Shown piece by piece: positions 45,327 through 53,906 of a stretch of DNA of 64,000 nt (position 1 is the stretch's first letter; each line of letters starts with the position of its first letter). Source of the stretch: Pantoea sp. Ep11b (GTDB taxonomy: Bacteria > Pseudomonadota > Gammaproteobacteria > Enterobacterales > Enterobacteriaceae); contig NZ_CP160631.1 in the NCBI RefSeq assembly GCF_040783975.1, positions 1,364,001 to 1,428,000 of the forward strand, given 5' to 3'. A program made the translations under genes and the position numbers. The notes under the pieces were generated by a model that was not told the origin of the DNA, did no database searches, and saw nothing but the letters and a program-made list of their open reading frames with translations.

Positions 45327-46295
45327 ATGATGATCGTAAGCAGCAGGGTGTACCGTCCGGGATGCGCGGGCGAAGAGGTCGGGGTTGACGATATCAGCGA
45401 AGTGATTAAAGAGCCGGAGGCGTTCATCTGGCTTGGACTATGGCAGCCCGACGCGGAGTTTATGGCGAAGATTAAAGAGGAGTTCGGCCTGCACGAACTG
45501 GCGGTTGAAGACGCGCTGAATGCCCATCAGCGACCGAAAATCGAACATTATGGCGAGTCGCTGTTTATCGTGGTCAAGACCGTATGTGTTAAGGATAACA
45601 ACTGTGAAATGGGCGAAACCCATTTCTTTGTCGGCAAAAACTTTCTGATCAGCATCCGCCACGGCGCCTCTGAAAGCTATACGCCGGTGCGAAAGCTGGC
45701 ATCTGAAAATCCGTCGCTGCTGAAATATGGCCCCGCCTGGCCGCTCTACTGTCTGCTCGATTTTATTGTCGATCGTTATGCCGAGCTGTCCACCTCGCTG
45801 AATGAGCGGGTCGGACAGATGGAGAACGAACTCTTCACCAGCGAATTTGATCGCCAGTCGGTGCAGCAGGTCTACGCCATGCGGCGCCATCTGCTGACGC
45901 TGCGCAATGCCGCGCAGCCTGTGGAGGAGATCTGTAATCAGCTGATCCACCTGCATGAAGATCTGATCCCGCGTCCGCTGCGCGCCTATATCCGTGACGT
46001 GCAGGATCACGCCCGGCATGTGGTGACGGACGCCGAGGATATGCGCGAAATGCTGACCAGCGCCATGCAGGTCAATCTGGCGCTGGTGACGGTGCAGCAG
46101 AATGAGGTGGTGAAAAAGCTGGCGGGCTGGGGCGCTATCCTGGTGATCCCGACGGTGGTGTTCAGCATGTACGGCATGAACTTCGAGCATATGCCGGAGC
46201 TGAAGTCCCTGTATGGCTATCCGCTGGCGGTGGGACTGACGCTGGTGGCCTGTGGCGGACTCTGGGCCAGGCTGCGTCGCGCCGGCTGGCTGTAA
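45327..46295 (+). CDS. CorA-family divalent cation transporter
   Basis: 322 residues. The cytosolic N-terminal domain includes IWLGLWQPDAEFMAKIKEEF and LAVEDALNAHQRPKIEHYGE; a long stalk helix follows. Two TM helices lie at the C-terminus: LAGWGAILVIPTVVFSMYGM with the YGMN pore motif (YGMNFEHMPEL), then YPLAVGLTLVACGGLWARL. Mg2+/Co2+ or Zn2+ movement is expected. It is a paralogue rather than the housekeeping corA, which normally lies near uvrD; hence no symbol. A terminator follows. Confidence 0.92.
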   Translation: MMIVSSRVYRPGCAGEEVGVDDISEVIKEPEAFIWLGLWQPDAEFMAKIKEEFGLHELAVEDALNAHQRPKIEHYGESLFIVVKTVCVKDNNCEMGETHFFVGKNFLISIRHGASESYTPVRKLASENPSLLKYGPAWPLYCLLDFIVDRYAELSTSLNERVGQMENELFTSEFDRQSVQQVYAMRRHLLTLRNAAQPVEEICNQLIHLHEDLIPRPLRAYIRDVQDHARHVVTDAEDMREMLTSAMQVNLALVTVQQNEVVKKLAGWGAILVIPTVVFSMYGMNFEHMPELKSLYGYPLAVGLTLVACGGLWARLRRAGWL

Positions 46296-46316
46296 GCGAA
46301 CCCGTATATTTTCAAT

Positions 46317-46353
46317 GCGAGGAGGAAATTAATTTCGCGCCTCGCTTAATTTT
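46317..46353 (+). terminator. Probable terminator of the corA-like gene
   Basis: GCGAGG / CCTCGC outer stem with an inner GAAATT / AATTTC stem, followed by TTAATTTT. Confidence 0.75.
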
Positions 46354-46677
46354 ATTTATCCTTATTTAAGCGCAGCGGATAAAGCTGGCGTTAATCATTC
46401 TTCCTCCCTCACTTTCCTTTTTTTGATTAACTGCATTTCCGGCTGCGGCCTTATTATTCTTTTCGGATTGCTGGCTGACTGATTATTCTTTCACTACGAT
46501 AATCCTATTACCTTGTTGAAAGGCTATTGCCTGACGAAATAATCGGAATGCTGAAAAAAGACCTGACTCTCCGGCATAGCCTCTCTTTAACCGGCGATCT
46601 CCAGATGGCTGAGGGTTGCGTAGCGGTTCAGGGCAGGCATGGCCCCGGTCCACGCTGTGTTGCCGGGAAAATTACCT
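46354..46677. other. 324-bp AT-rich leader of the bd-oxidase operon
   Basis: No gene supported. TT-rich runs and likely promoter elements occur, but no clear FNR (TTGAT-N4-ATCAA) or ArcA site was found by eye. Confidence 0.45.
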
Positions 46678-48042
46678 ATGAATGACAGTGACTGGGTTTT
46701 AATGCTCGCCCGTGCCCAGTTTGCCGTGACTATGGGTATGCATATTACGCTGGCGGCGCTGACGCTGGGACTGGCACCGTTTCTGGTCTGGTTTGAAGCG
46801 CGCTGGCTATGGGGAAAGCAGCAGGCTGCACGCGATGCCCTTCACTTCTGGCTGATACTTTTTTCTCTGACCGTGGCGATTGGTGCAGCCTCGGGTGTGG
46901 TGATGGAGTTTCAGTTTGGCACGCACTGGGCTCCCTTTTCACATCAGGTTGGCGGGGTGATTGGCCCTTTGATGTTTTATGAAGTGCTGATCGCCTTCTT
47001 TCTTGAGTCGGCCCTGACAGGGGTGATGCTGTTTGGCTTTAATAAGATCCGGCCCGGCGTCCATTTTGCGGTGACCTGTCTGGTCGCGATCGGTGCGTTA
47101 TTCAGCGCGTTCTGGATACTGGCTGCCAATTCATGGATGCAGACGCCGGTGGGTTTCAGTCGCAATCCGCAGGGGGTTTTCCTGGCCGAAAGCTGGCGAT
47201 CGATTCTTCTGGCACCCTCTTTTCCCTGGCGCTTCAGCCACATGGTTGTGGGGTCGCTGATTGCGGTAGCGGTGCTGATCATGGGCGTAGCCGCCTGGCG
47301 ACTCCGCCGTTTCAGCGGAGAGCCCGCTTCGCGGTTGATGCTTAACAGCGCACTGACCTTTCTGCTGGTTGCCATGCCACTGCAGATCATACTTGGCGAT
47401 CTGCAGGGTGAAAATACCCGCGATTATCAGCCCGCTAAGCTGGCTGCGATGGAAGGGAGCTGGCATCGACCAGCGCAGGGCGAGGGGGAACCGCTTCGCC
47501 TGTTTGCCATACCGGATCAGCAGGCGCAGCGTAACCATCTGGAGCTTAGCCTGCCCGATCTGGGCTCGCTCTATCTGCGGCACAATCTCTCCGGGCATAT
47601 CAACAGTCTCAGCGACTTTCCGGCAGATGCCATCCCTCCGGTGCTACCGGTCTTTTTCGCTTTTCGGCTGATGGTGGGGCTGGGAGTACTCATATTACTC
47701 ACCACGATTGCCGCGAATGTTCAGCGCTGGCGTGGGCGACTGATGAGGTCAGGACGCTTACTGAACGGGCTGGTCTGGCTATCCCCTGCGGGCTTTATCG
47801 CGCTCCTGTCCGGCTGGGTCGTTACTGAAGTCGGACGACAACCCTGGACGGTCTATGGTCTGCTTCGCACCGCACAGAGCGTCTCTCCGCTGTCGCTCGG
47901 GGCTACGCTGAGTCTCTTTGTGGCGGTGCTGCTGATCTATGGGCTGGTTTTTGCTCTCGGCTTACGCTATCTGCTGCGCCGGGTTAAGGGCGCACTGCCA
48001 TCGGGAGAACCGGTGGTGATAGTGCTGAAAACCCCGAATTAG
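46678..48042 (+). CDS. cioA: bd-type quinol oxidase subunit I, cyanide-insensitive (CioA) type
   Basis: 454 residues from ATG 46678 (MNDSDWVLMLARAQFAVTMG). It lacks the long Q loop of E. coli CydA (522 residues), which places it with CioA/short-Q-loop enzymes. Haem and quinone features: the His in RAQFAVTMGMHITLAALTLG, GDLQGENTRDYQPAKLAAME (Q-loop start), the Met region and VVTEVGRQPWTVYGLLRTAQ. It transfers electrons from ubiquinol to O2 without proton pumping and is useful under microaerobic or cyanide stress. Forms an operon with subunit II, 9 bp away. Confidence 0.92.
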   Translation: MNDSDWVLMLARAQFAVTMGMHITLAALTLGLAPFLVWFEARWLWGKQQAARDALHFWLILFSLTVAIGAASGVVMEFQFGTHWAPFSHQVGGVIGPLMFYEVLIAFFLESALTGVMLFGFNKIRPGVHFAVTCLVAIGALFSAFWILAANSWMQTPVGFSRNPQGVFLAESWRSILLAPSFPWRFSHMVVGSLIAVAVLIMGVAAWRLRRFSGEPASRLMLNSALTFLLVAMPLQIILGDLQGENTRDYQPAKLAAMEGSWHRPAQGEGEPLRLFAIPDQQAQRNHLELSLPDLGSLYLRHNLSGHINSLSDFPADAIPPVLPVFFAFRLMVGLGVLILLTTIAANVQRWRGRLMRSGRLLNGLVWLSPAGFIALLSGWVVTEVGRQPWTVYGLLRTAQSVSPLSLGATLSLFVAVLLIYGLVFALGLRYLLRRVKGALPSGEPVVIVLKTPN

Positions 48043-48051
48043 GAGCCTGCA

Positions 48052-48987
48052 ATGACCGATCTCTCTGCATTCGTTATCTGTCTCTCTCTGCTGCTCTATC
48101 TGCTTCTGGATGGCACGGATCTGGGGGTGGGGATGCTGTTCTGCTGGTTTCACGATGATGAACAGCGTGAGTTGATGACGCACAGCATCCTGCCGGTCTG
48201 GGATGCGAATGAGACCTGGCTGGTCCTGATGGCCGGCGGATTACTGGCGCTGTTTCCCCCGGTCTATGCACTTCTGCTGAGCGAGCTGAGTGTGCCGCTG
48301 TTCGTTATGCTGCTGGCGCTGCTGATGCGGGCGATGGCACTGGAATATCGCGCCCAGAGCTCCACGCGACTGCGTCCCTGGCTGGATCGCGTCATGGCTG
48401 GCTGTTCGGCAATGGCGACCTTTATACAGGGCTGGTGCGCCGGGATGGTAATCGGCGCACAGCCGCATACGGGTCTGCCGGATGGGCTGAGCCTGATACC
48501 GCTGATCAGCGGTATGGGCCTGATGGTGATCAATTCACTGCTGGCCTGTTGCTGGATCGGCTGGCGCATCGGTGACAGGGTACAGCCGCTGGCGGCGGCT
48601 CAGAGCGGGCTATGGTGGCTGCTGGCGCTGACAATTTTTCTTGCTGAGTGTTATTTCAACGCAGATATCTGGCGGCAAAGCTGGCTGCGGCCCCTGGGTA
48701 AGGTCGCAATCGGGGCAATTCTGCTGCTCTGGATTGCCCTGCCACTGGCTTTATGGCGGGCCCGGCCGTTGTGCCAGCTTATCCTGACTTTACTGCTGAT
48801 CGGCGCAGTATTTACCGGATTGCTCTGTGGTCTTTATCCCTGGCTTGTGCCCTATCAGTTCACGCTCAGTAACAGCGCCTCATCACCCGTGACGCAGGGC
48901 TTTGTCCTGACGGGAGCCGTGATTGCCATGCCGCTGACGTTGCTCTACCACAGCTGGTCATTCTGGGTTGAGCGCCGGGCAAAATAA
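48052..48987 (+). CDS. cioB: bd-type quinol oxidase subunit II (CioB)
   Basis: 311 residues with about eight TM helices, shorter than E. coli CydB (379). Motifs include LLYLLLDGTDLGVGMLF, the family-typical WDANETWLVLMAGGLLALFP, FIQGWCAGMVIGAQP and a C-terminal LLYHSWSFWVERRAK. It partners the preceding cioA. No CydX-like small subunit gene fits in the 47-bp gap to the next gene. Confidence 0.9.
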   Translation: MTDLSAFVICLSLLLYLLLDGTDLGVGMLFCWFHDDEQRELMTHSILPVWDANETWLVLMAGGLLALFPPVYALLLSELSVPLFVMLLALLMRAMALEYRAQSSTRLRPWLDRVMAGCSAMATFIQGWCAGMVIGAQPHTGLPDGLSLIPLISGMGLMVINSLLACCWIGWRIGDRVQPLAAAQSGLWWLLALTIFLAECYFNADIWRQSWLRPLGKVAIGAILLLWIALPLALWRARPLCQLILTLLLIGAVFTGLLCGLYPWLVPYQFTLSNSASSPVTQGFVLTGAVIAMPLTLLYHSWSFWVERRAK

Positions 48988-49034
48988 TCCACCAGCTTGT
49001 CGCGTCAGGCGACCCGATCAGAGATCATCAATAC

Positions 49035-49544
49035 ATGAAAAAAGATCGCACAGAGAATCGGGATTACCCGGTAAAAGAGAATATCCTGTGGGTACGTCGC
49101 GAATGGCGGATACAGCGTGCCGGAGAGTACCTGTTAATTGTGCTGGTGCTGCTGGGGGCGTGCGGACTCTTCTCCAAAGGTTGGCTGAGTGACAGTCGGG
49201 TCCGCTCACCGGATGGCAACCTTGAGGTGGCGTATGAGCGGTTTGGCCGGATCGAAAGCAATATGGCTATGCGGATAGGCTATCGTGCTCCTGCAGGCGA
49301 TCGTTTTACTCTCACTATCGGCAGCGGGGCACTGGATAGTCTGGAGATCCAGACGCTGCAGCCTCAGCCACGCGAGGCAGAGGCAATCGGTAGCGATCTG
49401 CGGCTGACCTTTGCTGTTGCGGATACCGGACCCGATCATGCGGTCTGGATCGGATTGCAGCCACGCCGTGCGGGCCGCATACACGTTGCAATCTACGGCG
49501 ATGATGCATCGCCGGTTCGTTTTACACAATGGATCTATCCCTGA
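49035..49544 (+). CDS. Single-pass membrane protein of unknown function, upstream of DUF421
   Basis: 169 residues. A charged cytosolic N-terminus (MKKDRTENRDYPVKENILWV), one TM helix (AGEYLLIVLVLLGACGLFSK at about residues 28-47) and a beta-rich periplasmic domain (SPDGNLEVAYERFGRIESNM to FTQWIYP). It lies 12 bp before a DUF421 gene and is probably co-transcribed with it. I do not know a named family; similar small proteins accompany DUF421 genes elsewhere by recollection. It may be a partner of that protein. Confidence 0.75.
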   Translation: MKKDRTENRDYPVKENILWVRREWRIQRAGEYLLIVLVLLGACGLFSKGWLSDSRVRSPDGNLEVAYERFGRIESNMAMRIGYRAPAGDRFTLTIGSGALDSLEIQTLQPQPREAEAIGSDLRLTFAVADTGPDHAVWIGLQPRRAGRIHVAIYGDDASPVRFTQWIYP

Positions 49545-49556
49545 CAGAGGCGCGTT

Positions 49557-50006
49557 ATGGAAACGGTATTACGGGCTGCGGCCATCTATCTGGTGCTGAT
49601 GGTTGTGTTCAAAATTGCTGGCAGACGCACACTGCTGCAGATGACATCATTTGATCTGATTCTGCTGCTCATTATCAGCGAAGCGACCCAGCAGGCACTG
49701 CTGGGGGATGATTTTTCAGTAACCGGCGCAGCACTGACCATCATAACGCTGGTAACCATTGATATCGTGCTGGGTAAAGTGAAAAACCGTTTTCCGGTGG
49801 TAGAGCAGATTATTGATGGCGGCCCGGTGATTCTGGTGGATCATGGCAATCTGCTGACCGATCGCATGAAGATGAGCGGCATCAGTCCTGACGATGTACT
49901 GGAAGCGGCGCGCTCCGGTCCGGGACTGGAGCGGTTCGACCAGATTAAATATGCCGTGCTGGAGGTCAACGGTCATATCTCGATTATTCCCCGCACGGAG
50001 GCGTAG
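49557..50006 (+). CDS. DUF421 membrane protein (short YetF/YcaP-like)
   Basis: 149 residues. Three N-terminal TM segments (LRAAAIYLVLMVVFKIAGRR; SFDLILLLIISEATQQALLG; ALTIITLVTIDIVLGKVKNR) are followed by a soluble domain with VVEQIIDGGPVILVDHGNLL, GISPDDVLEAARSGPGLERF and IKYAVLEVNGHISIIPR, the standard DUF421 ending. Shorter than YcaP and lacking the zinc-ribbon tail. Function unknown; YetF-type proteins are linked to spore and lipid-envelope functions in Bacillus. Confidence 0.88.
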   Translation: METVLRAAAIYLVLMVVFKIAGRRTLLQMTSFDLILLLIISEATQQALLGDDFSVTGAALTIITLVTIDIVLGKVKNRFPVVEQIIDGGPVILVDHGNLLTDRMKMSGISPDDVLEAARSGPGLERFDQIKYAVLEVNGHISIIPRTEA

Positions 50007-50142
50007 TCACGTTCCGGATGGCTCTCTGCGGCCATCACCTCGCGGCTGTCATCCTGTTCCTTGTAATTCTGCAGAATTGCGCCATGCTTAACACTTCACC
50101 CACGCATTATTATCTGAGCTGGCCTGACACTCAATCAGCGTT

Positions 50143-50406
50143 ATGCTTCATAGTCAGGTTTATGTGAATGAATTCAACCGTTTTACCTTCTATCCCGTCA
50201 CCGGCTGGCACATCGGGCCATTAAGCGATCATCAGGCGCTGGTACTGAAGCTCGGCTATGTCGATCCGGATGCACCGGATGACCAGGCGATGCAGGAAAC
50301 GCGCTTTTTTGGCCTGACGATCGAAATGGCCAAATCGCTGGTCAGCCATCTCTCTGAACAGATCGCCAGTGCGGAAAAGGCAGCCAGTAACGTCACGAAG
50401 CAGTGA
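50143..50406 (+). CDS. BssS-like small protein
   Basis: 87 residues. The stretch VTGWHIGPLSDHQALVLKLG, the LGYVDPDAPDDQ turn and GLTIEMAKSLVSHLSEQIAS parallel E. coli BssS (HPLVGWDISTVDSYDALMLR; LTTDVARQFISIL). BssS influences biofilm and indole/AI-2 signalling in E. coli. This is a distant member, possibly a paralogue of a separate bssS. Cytosolic, no signal peptide. Confidence 0.7.
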   Translation: MLHSQVYVNEFNRFTFYPVTGWHIGPLSDHQALVLKLGYVDPDAPDDQAMQETRFFGLTIEMAKSLVSHLSEQIASAEKAASNVTKQ

Positions 50407-50744
50407 CGGCGTGGCGAGGCGTCCGTTATCTGATCGGCGTGTGATCGTCTGTCCTGCATCTCTTCCGGTGCGGCAGCGTTAAGCGTGCCGTTGTGACCGA
50501 TCCTGATCATGGCACGCTTGACCCTACCAGGTTGCCGCAGGCGGGGTGCCGGGTAAAGCCTGCCGATCCAGAGCCACATCCTTCCGGGCCGGTAAAGCAA
50601 ATTTTTGCGCCATCATGATGTCAAAATCGGTTAACAGAGGGCAGGGAGCAGTGATGCAGGCGGTCAGCCCTCCTGTTGTCTTCCCCGAACAGCTAACCCG
50701 ATCGTCTACACTGCTAAAAGAGCGATCCATGTTAAGGAGAAGCG
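50407..50744. other. 338-bp intergenic region with an inverted repeat
   Basis: No gene called. 9-bp arms AAGCGTGCC (50481-50489) and GGCACGCTT (50511-50519) could end transcription of the BssS-like gene, though no T tract follows. AAGGAGAAGCG before 50745 is the cupin ribosome site. Confidence 0.5.
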
Positions 50745-51017
50745 ATGACAGAACACGACTTCAGAAAATGGTTAGCTGAACAGGGTTTTGACCAGCCACT
50801 GCTGGTGGAGCGCGCAGCCGCAACCGAGCTGGACAATCACGTTCACCCCTTTGAGGCGCTGGCACTGATTCTGGATGGCGATATCACCATCAGCACTGAA
50901 CAGGGCGAAACCACCTATCACGCAGGCGACACCTTTCACCTGCAGCCGAACGAGCTGCATCGTGAGGTGTTCGGCCCCCGGGGGGTTCGCTATCTGGCAG
51001 GGCGCAAATATGAGTAA
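50745..51017 (+). CDS. Single-domain cupin protein
   Basis: 90 residues starting MTEHDFRKWLAEQGFDQPLL. Cupin motif 1 is LDNHVHPFEALALILDGDIT, with two His and a Glu as metal ligands. Motif 2 is YHAGDTFHLQPNELHREVFG, with His. The whole protein is a minimal beta-barrel, probably a small-molecule or metal-binding oxygenase or isomerase of unknown substrate. Followed after 12 bp by the DUF4186 gene, probably in one operon. Confidence 0.88.
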   Translation: MTEHDFRKWLAEQGFDQPLLVERAAATELDNHVHPFEALALILDGDITISTEQGETTYHAGDTFHLQPNELHREVFGPRGVRYLAGRKYE

Positions 51018-51029
51018 CTGGCTTTCAGC

Positions 51030-51455
51030 ATGACAGAGTATGACGACCTTTTTACCCGGCTGGCGCGCTCGCCGTTTCGCCAGCGTTTTCGTCTGGGACG
51101 CGCCGAATATGAGTATGCGTCCGGCAGAGGCGAGGCGGTTTTACGCCAGCACGCCAGCGAATTTGTGGCACAGCGCCTGGCTCCCGCCGAGCCGGAAAAG
51201 GATGGCAGGCAGACGCCGATGCGTGGCCATCCGGTGTTTATTGCGCAGCACGCCACGGCGACCTGCTGTCGCGGCTGTCTGAGCAAATGGCACCATATCG
51301 ATCAGCATCAGCCGCTCAGCGCGGAGCAGCAGGCCTATGTGGTCGCGGTGTTGCTGCAGTGGATCCATCAGCAGATGCAGCTACCGGCACCCCCCGCTCG
51401 CGTCAGCCGCAGGAAACCGAAACCGGACGACGATCCGCAGCTCGCCCTGTGGTAA
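51030..51455 (+). CDS. DUF4186 protein
   Basis: 141 residues. Starts MTEYDDLFTRLARSPFRQRF and contains the strongly conserved block QTPMRGHPVFIAQHATATCC then RGCLSKWHHIDQHQPLSAEQ. The Cys-Cys-x-x-Cys plus nearby His suggests a metal-binding site. The C-terminal tail is basic and probably flexible. DUF4186 has no assigned function to my knowledge. It lies directly after the cupin gene. Confidence 0.87.
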   Translation: MTEYDDLFTRLARSPFRQRFRLGRAEYEYASGRGEAVLRQHASEFVAQRLAPAEPEKDGRQTPMRGHPVFIAQHATATCCRGCLSKWHHIDQHQPLSAEQQAYVVAVLLQWIHQQMQLPAPPARVSRRKPKPDDDPQLALW

Positions 51456-51593
51456 TCGACAAAAACGCTACGGCCAGCGGCTTTTTCTGGTGAAAACTGG
51501 CCCTTTTTCATTCCTGGTTTATTCTTAAATCTTTCCTGGAAATGCTATGCCAGGATTAAAACCTACACGGCAACGATGAATACAGAGGGAATT

Positions 51594-51911
51594 ATGAAGA
51601 AATCAATTATTGCACTGTCTGCTATTTTACTGGCTTCGCCAGTTTTTGCTGCTACCACCACAGACAACACCGTTGCGGAAGCGCACAAAGGCGCCGATAC
51701 CGCAAAAGAAAAACTGCACAAGGCGCAGCATGAAGGCGAAGAGATGAAGCTGAAATCTGAGCACGCTGCCGAAGGCAAAAGCCACACCACCGGAAGCAAG
51801 ATCACCGAAGGTGCGCAGAAAGGCTGGAACAAAACCAAAGAAGGCACCGAGAAAGGCTGGGATAAAACCAAGCAGGGTGCAGAAGATCTGAAAAACAAAG
51901 CGACCAACTGA
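51594..51911 (+). CDS. Periplasmic LEA-like repeat protein
   Basis: 105 residues from ATG 51594, with a clear signal peptide (MKKSIIALSAILLASPVFA). The mature part is Lys/Glu/Ala/Thr-rich and helical with 11-residue-like repeats: KGADTAKEKLHKAQHEGEEM, then AQKGWNKTKEGTEKGWDKTK and QGAEDLKNKATN. This resembles group-3 LEA / YtxH-type stress proteins that protect against drying or osmotic stress. No enzyme motif. It has a strong bidirectional terminator. Confidence 0.8.
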   Translation: MKKSIIALSAILLASPVFAATTTDNTVAEAHKGADTAKEKLHKAQHEGEEMKLKSEHAAEGKSHTTGSKITEGAQKGWNKTKEGTEKGWDKTKQGAEDLKNKATN

Positions 51912-51937
51912 TTCGCGATTGTTTTCAGGAGAAAAAA

Positions 51938-51960
51938 CCCACCCTACGGTGGGTTTTTTT
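51938..51960. terminator. Bidirectional terminator between the LEA-like gene and the AI-2E transporter
   Basis: CCCACC-CTAC-GGTGGG flanked by six A residues on the left and seven T residues on the right, so it ends transcripts from both convergent genes. Confidence 0.93.
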
Positions 51961-51974
51961 ATGGCTGAAGCGGA

Positions 51975-53213
51975 TCAGGCTTTGTTTTCCGCTGCCTTTC
52001 TTTCTGTGGCTTCTCTTTCTGCCGCCGCGAGCGCGGAGACTTTGATTTCTGCTTCAGCAGCGGCTTCTGCCGCAGCGGAAGCCGCTTCAGCCGCCGCTTC
52101 CGCTGCGGTTTCAGACTGCTTCTTGCCCTCTTCGATCACTTCTTCGTCGATGACTTCGATATTTTCGCGGTTATCGCGGCCGGAGAGCAGATTCCAGCAG
52201 GCGATAAACAGCGCCGCTATGACCGGACCAATCACAAAGCCGTTGATGCCGTAGATCTCCATGCCGCCCAGCGTGGCGATCAGGATCATATAGTCAGGCA
52301 TCTTGGTGTCTTTGCCCACCAGCAGCGGACGCAGAATGTTATCCACCAGCCCCACAATCACCACGAAGAAACCGACCAGGAAGAGCCCTTTCCAGAGTGC
52401 GCCGGTGGCGAAGAAGAAGATCGCCGCCGGCACCCAGATGATGGCAGAGCCGACTGCCGGAATCAGTGAGAGGAACGCCATCAGGGCTCCCCACAGCAGG
52501 CTGCCATCAATGCCGGTGAACCAGAAGGCCAGCCCGCCGAGAATACCCTGAACGATACCGACCACCACCGTACCTTTCACCGTTGCCCGCGCTACAGCCG
52601 CAAACTTCACCAGCAGATGATGCTTCACGTAGGTCGAAAGCGGCAGGGCTTCCAGGATCAGATGCACCAGATAGGAGCCATCTTTCAGCAGGAAAAACAG
52701 CAGATAGAGCATCACACCAAAGCCGATGGTGAAGCTGAAGGTCCCTTTACCGATGACAAAGGCGCTGCCCGCCACATACTGACCGCCCTTCAGCGCAAAC
52801 GAGGAGAGCTTCTGCTGAATCTCTGCGGCGCTATCCAGATTGTTATCGGCCAGATAATGTTTCGCCCAGCGCGGCAGATGCTGCAACAGTTCGGCGAAGA
52901 CCGCCGGGAACTGCGCCGAGTTGGTCTGCAGCTTGTGATAGACCGCATTGGTTTCGACGACCAGTGATGAGGCGATAATCGCCAGCGGCGTGAACACAAT
53001 CAGGCAGATACAGAGCAGGGTGAGCAGCGCGGCCAGGCCATTGCGGTCGCCCATGCGGTTCCGCAGGTACGTTTTCAGCGGGTGGAAAATGACCGCCAGA
53101 ATCGCCGCCCACAGGATCGGCGAGAAATAGGGCGAAAGCACATCAAAAAAAGCGATGGTGGCGATCGCCAGAATCAAAAGGAAAAACCCGATGTTCAATC
53201 CTTTAAAACGCAT
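51975..53213 (-). CDS. AI-2E-family transporter (YdiK/PerM type) with Ala-rich tail
   Basis: 412 residues. About eight TM helices in the family pattern: an N-terminal pair (IGFFLLILAIATIAFFDVLS; ILWAAILAVIFHPLKTYLRN), a cytosolic/periplasmic domain, then FSFTIGFGVMLYLLFFLLKD, GIVQGILGGLAFWFTGIDGS and the family motif LIPAVGSAIIWVPAAIFFF, ending YGINGFVIGPVIAALFIACW. The last 45 residues are an unusual Ala/Glu helix (TAAEAAAEAASAAAEAAAEA). Most similar to YdiK by recall. Substrate unknown; AI-2 export is shown for TqsA only. Confidence 0.85.
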   Translation of the reverse strand: MRFKGLNIGFFLLILAIATIAFFDVLSPYFSPILWAAILAVIFHPLKTYLRNRMGDRNGLAALLTLLCICLIVFTPLAIIASSLVVETNAVYHKLQTNSAQFPAVFAELLQHLPRWAKHYLADNNLDSAAEIQQKLSSFALKGGQYVAGSAFVIGKGTFSFTIGFGVMLYLLFFLLKDGSYLVHLILEALPLSTYVKHHLLVKFAAVARATVKGTVVVGIVQGILGGLAFWFTGIDGSLLWGALMAFLSLIPAVGSAIIWVPAAIFFFATGALWKGLFLVGFFVVIVGLVDNILRPLLVGKDTKMPDYMILIATLGGMEIYGINGFVIGPVIAALFIACWNLLSGRDNRENIEVIDEEVIEEGKKQSETAAEAAAEAASAAAEAAAEAEIKVSALAAAEREATERKAAENKA

Positions 53214-53565
53214 TGAAAAACCTCATCTGTAACATGCTCTGATAAACCTGACGCGCGAATGATCGATGTCTGAGCGGGCTTACGCCGCTGCCATCTTATT
53301 GCTTATCGCTCAGGCTTAGCGCTAAAAACGCTGCCGGTTGCAGCGTCGTGCTGACTAACAGGTTGAAAGTTCAGGCAGAAAGCGTGAACGGGGCGTGCGC
53401 GTTCGCTGCGTGACTTTTGGCTGATAACAGGCTGCGGCAGGCTGCCGAGCGCAGAATCCTACATTAGCGTAGCGGTTTCGACCATTATTGGTAGTTCAGC
53501 GCCTCATGATCTCTGCAGGTGCTGCCGATAACCCGGTTAATTGGGCAAAAAACAGGCAACAAAAA
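53214..53565. other. 352-bp divergent intergenic region
   Basis: Between the AI-2E transporter and the lipoprotein gene. No ORF or RNA recognised. CGCTGCCGGTTGCAGCG near 53330 is a small hairpin. Confidence 0.45.
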
Positions 53566-53892
53566 ATGAACACACCACGGATCATCCTGCTGCTGGCGCT
53601 GGTCGTCACCGGCTGCGCCACCAAGCACTATCCGCAGGCGGCGGCGGTCACGCCGGAAGAGTCAGCGATGCTGAATTGCAGCGCACTGGATCAGGAGCTG
53701 GCTAAAGCGCACAGCGTGCAGAGTGATATTGAGCAGACCGGCCAGTTTGATGCGCTGACCGTGCTCGGTTTTGTCGGTGATTTCGGGCTGGGCAATGGTA
53801 TCGCGAAATACAGTGCCAGCCAGAAGGCGGAGCGGCGGCTGAACCAGCTGCAGTCGCTGAAAGCCGCGAAATGCAGCCAGCGGCTTTCATAG
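53566..53892 (+). CDS. Small lipoprotein, unrecognised
   Basis: 108 residues from ATG 53566 (MNTPRIILLLALVVTGCATK). Lipobox LVVTGC with Cys17, no Asp at +2, so outer-membrane sorting is expected. The mature part is helical (CSALDQELAKAHSVQSDIEQ) with a Gly-rich middle, VLGFVGDFGLGNGIAKYSAS, and a second Cys near the end. No named family recognised. Convergent with the large fusion gene. Confidence 0.8.
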   Translation: MNTPRIILLLALVVTGCATKHYPQAAAVTPEESAMLNCSALDQELAKAHSVQSDIEQTGQFDALTVLGFVGDFGLGNGIAKYSASQKAERRLNQLQSLKAAKCSQRLS

Positions 53893-53906
53893 CAGACTGC
53901 ATCAGA

